A DNA stretch of 64,000 bases, from contig NW_024044459.1 in assembly GCF_014851395.1 (NCBI RefSeq), forward strand, positions 25,904,164-25,968,163. Direction: 5' to 3'. The translations under genes were made by a program, and so were the position numbers. The stretch comes from Micropterus salmoides (taxonomy: Eukaryota > Chordata > Actinopteri > Centrarchiformes > Centrarchidae). Of this stretch, positions 60,956-64,000 are shown in pieces (the stretch's first letter is position 1; each line of letters begins with the position of its first letter). The notes below the pieces were generated by a model that worked only from the letters and a program-made list of their open reading frames with translations, was not told where the DNA came from and ran no database searches.

Positions 60956-63900
60956 GTAACTACCTACACTTCAACACTGCAAAACTAGTCTGTCCCTCCG
61001 TCATAACCGCAACTTATCTGCAATTTTACGCACTTTGTTATCCAATTTCACACTTATTGCCGTGCGCTGCACCAACTATAACCACGGTAACAACATTTAT
61101 TTTAAGTATGCTACATTTAGCTGTAATCAGGTAGACATTATTAGTTATTAAGCGTTTGTAATGATTGTGTGGCCGATCCTTGTGTTGGGCCCAGTGCTGC
61201 CTGACAATGGCTCTCTCTCCAGCGGCAGTGCTGCAGTCTGAGCACGGATCGAGTTTCTCCTCCTCTCTCCTGGGCCGTCATTCTCCTGTCTGCCCCTTAA
61301 TGGCTCATGGAGGAGGGGAAGAGAAGGGAAGAGAAGGTGGCTACTTTTCCTGGTGTCCATATATAACAGATTACAGCTTTCCTCAAAGAACAATATTGGA
61401 GAAAAAACAGAATCTATCAGCATACATCAGGTCATACCAACTTAGGATCAGGGCTTTACTGTGTCGTAAATCTGACTAGATCTATTGCAGGATAAATTTT
61501 ATGTTCAGCCGGATTATGCAAATTCATAAAATGCATCATAAGAAATAGTTTGAAGTGATTACAGTTACACAAGGGGGACTCTTTAAATGAAAAACCATAA
61601 AGTAATCCATGTCTGACCAGCAATCTCTTTGATTTATGGTTATTTGTTAGCCATAAGCCAAATGATGGACAAAAATTAAAACCAAGAATTCAAACAAAAG
61701 AAGAGTCTGTTCATTGAAAGGTTAATAAGGTGTTTGTAAGGACTATTGACAAAAAACCCACAATATGACTCTGTGGCTGTACAGAGGTCATGTTTTACTG
61801 CATTGCTTGTTGGTTTTAAATTCAGTTGGTTAAGTTTTGGTAGAAACATACATTTTTCATTTGGTGCAAAAAGCAGCATAAGATCCTCTTACCAGAAACC
61901 AGCTTTTTTTGTCTGTGTGTGTTGCTGTGTGTGCAAGGGGGTCGGCTGTTGTGGCGGCTGTCTGTTGAGCAGTCACACCTCCAGTAATTAGTTTAACACG
62001 GCCCAGGCAGCGGGACAAAACCGCCTCTGCGCGCAGCCTGGTGGGAACAGAGAGACCTACTTCACGTTAAAGACCCTCTTGGCACCTTCTGCTACATGTG
62101 CGTCACCTGGAAAGAATGTGTATTATTTAGTCTGTTTAGCCAAACAATGTTTTATTTGTTAGAACTTGTACATTTCAAGGTATTCAGACATATTTCACTG
62201 TCGCTCCGTCAGCTCCATGTGTCTGCTTAGATAGGGAGGCCGGAATGTCTGAATTGTTGACTATTGTTTCCCCTCCCGAGTGTCTACTTGAGAGAGAGAA
62301 AGAGTGCATGCTGTAGTGAGCTCCTGTAAAGCTTTCTTGTGTGATTTGAGCTCAGTGTGTGAGAGAGTGTGCACAACAAGGTGATCAATAAGCACTTCAC
62401 AAGCCATTCCCTCGGTTGAGAGATGATCCCAGTAGATCCTTTACTGATCTCCGGAGATCAGAGAAGTTGGAGGAGGCTGTCGGATAGGGAGACAAAGAAT
62501 CAATAACAAAGAATAAACCAAGCCTGAGAGATTCAGCTGGTGGATCTTTTGACCTCTGCCTGATTTTAGAGAGGGTGCCTCAGGATGCGGGGAAGAGAGA
62601 TAACTTGGGGGCGAGGAGACCGGCCAGGGAATCAGACTGAGAGGGCTGAAGGCTGAGAACTGAATAGTGATATATCAGAATAGTGCTGATGAAGGGAAAT
62701 GACTTGAGCTGGGGGGAAAATGAGCAGTTGAATTGGCTTGAGAGAAAAGAAAAGATGGAGTGAAAAAGAGAGGTTAATATTCTGATATGACATGCAGTGG
62801 TGTGGGCATTGCTGGCTGTTTTATTGTGTCTATGTTAGAGACTCACCCTAGGGGATAAAAGAAACTAGACTCTGTAAATGTTGAATGACCCTCGTACATC
62901 AGTTCCTTACATGAGGAGTTCCTTATTCTCTTCAATTCAGTATTCATCTCCTCGGCTCAACTTACCACAAATTGCTTATTTATATTCATAGATTGGATTC
63001 TCTTTTGAAAGTACAGCTATGCAAGCTTAGAAAAACGTGCTTAGGGGGACGGCTGTACAAATCGGAGATCATGGGGGAGCCTTGATGAACAAAACATCAA
63101 AATTGTGCTTTAATATTGATCCAGAATGTTAATTAATTAATTAATTATCATCTCTAAATCCTCTCTTTGCTGGATTCATTCACAGGCAGGCACGAGTGCA
63201 GGGTTAGCACAGTGGGAGCTGGTGTGAAACTTCAGCAGATGCTTGTTGTCAGAAAGGTTTTAACCTTTATATAAGTCAGTGATTTGAACACAAGTCCTTT
63301 AGTTACAGCGTCGACTCCCTTCTCGCTGTGTCACCCTGCTGGGAAAATGTCAGTGAATGAGTGCTTTTGTGTGTTTTTTAGAGCAGTTCATGATTCTGAT
63401 ACCCTTCGAAAGAGAATAAACCCACTCTGATTAGATTGGGAGCGGTATTTAGGCACTGCAGGGCAGATAGGAGGTAGAGAACGAGGCTGTTGGTGCACCA
63501 GTCAAAGACACAGTGTGTCCTCAGTGCTCAGACCGTCTGTACAGTGGTGGTTAGCATTGAAGACAGCCTGTGTGTGTGTGTGTGTGTGTTTATGTCTGTG
63601 GGTTGGTGTCAGTATTTAACAGGCAAGAGAGACATTCTGAAGTGTGGTGTGAGTGGGGGTCTGTACCTGCACCCTGATTTGTAAAACTCAGAGCACTACT
63701 GCCCCCAAATGGTGGCACCCAACTCCTTCATGCCCCATAATCAAATAAATGTACAAAGAAGAACTGGAATGTGCTGTTTGCTTGTGTGTTATTGTGTTAG
63801 TGGAAATGTATGGTTGTTAGGTGATGGTGTGAAATTAAGGTAATCTGTTGACGTCAGTAAAAAAAAACATGTACCTTCTGCTTTTGCTTGGCTATAAGGA

Positions 63901-64000
63901 GATCATACCACCATCTGGAGATTACTGACTGTGCATTTAACAGAAACACAAACAGCATTCTTTCTAAAATAGCTGTGTGTGTGTGTGTGTGTGTGTGTGT
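60956..64000 (+). other. rgmb: rgmb intron 1 (partial)
   Basis: At least 3 kb of intron with no coding exon recognised. Features seen: an 18-base palindrome at 62444-62461, a TTAA repeat at 63129-63147, TG runs at 63569-63590 and from 63974 to the end. The 62250-62800 stretch is purine-richer. Exon 2, with the RGM N-terminal cysteines, is not in the window. Confidence 0.6.
63974..64000. repeat. (TG)n microsatellite cut by the window end
   Basis: TG run of at least 27 bases reaching the last base, so its full length is unknown. Confidence 0.95.

Overview
The window is vertebrate nuclear DNA, almost certainly from a teleost fish. Protein-coding genes are split by GT/AG introns. (CA)n/(TG)n microsatellites are very dense, and several repeats look like abundant teleost families: L2/CR1-like LINE 3' ends with TTGAA tails, a GTF2IRD2/hAT-like relic, and fold-back repeats of the 'AGTACTTAAGTA' and 'tttgacattttggaaa' types. 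The species cannot be named from the sequence alone.

Layout: 130-1241 (minus) holds the first two coding exons of a gene I do not recognise, which runs off the left edge. 3027-6838 (minus) is lix1 (limb expression 1), six coding exons, 348 codons. 8349-12403 (minus) is riok2 (RIO kinase 2, a 40S ribosome-maturation ATPase/kinase), ten coding exons, 518 codons, with all catalytic residues intact. From about 12.5 to 60.3 kb there is no gene I can support: a ~48 kb desert of microsatellites, transposon relics and AT-rich non-repetitive blocks that could be regulatory. 60838-60955 (plus) is the signal-peptide exon of rgmb (repulsive guidance molecule B, a GPI-anchored BMP co-receptor), preceded by a GC-rich leader with GGA and GAA repeats. 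The rest of the window is rgmb intron 1. From memory, the order and orientation lix1(-) riok2(-) desert rgmb(+) match human 5q15-q21 (LIX1, RIOK2, large gap, RGMB), so this is an old syntenic block with a conserved desert.

The genes do not form a pathway. Lix1 and Rgmb are developmental genes; Riok2 is housekeeping. All splice junctions were joined by hand and keep frame in every case, which is strong support for the lix1 and riok2 models.

I found no novel multi-gene system. The items most worth a second look are a nested LINE insertion with a visible target-site duplication, a degenerate copy of riok2 exon 6 just past the riok2 poly(A) site, a perfect 20-bp hairpin upstream of rgmb, an overlapping upstream ORF in the rgmb leader, a C-terminal extension of Lix1, twin 15-bp motifs in the desert, and several candidate enhancer blocks. 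All family names for repeats rest on recall, not on a database search.
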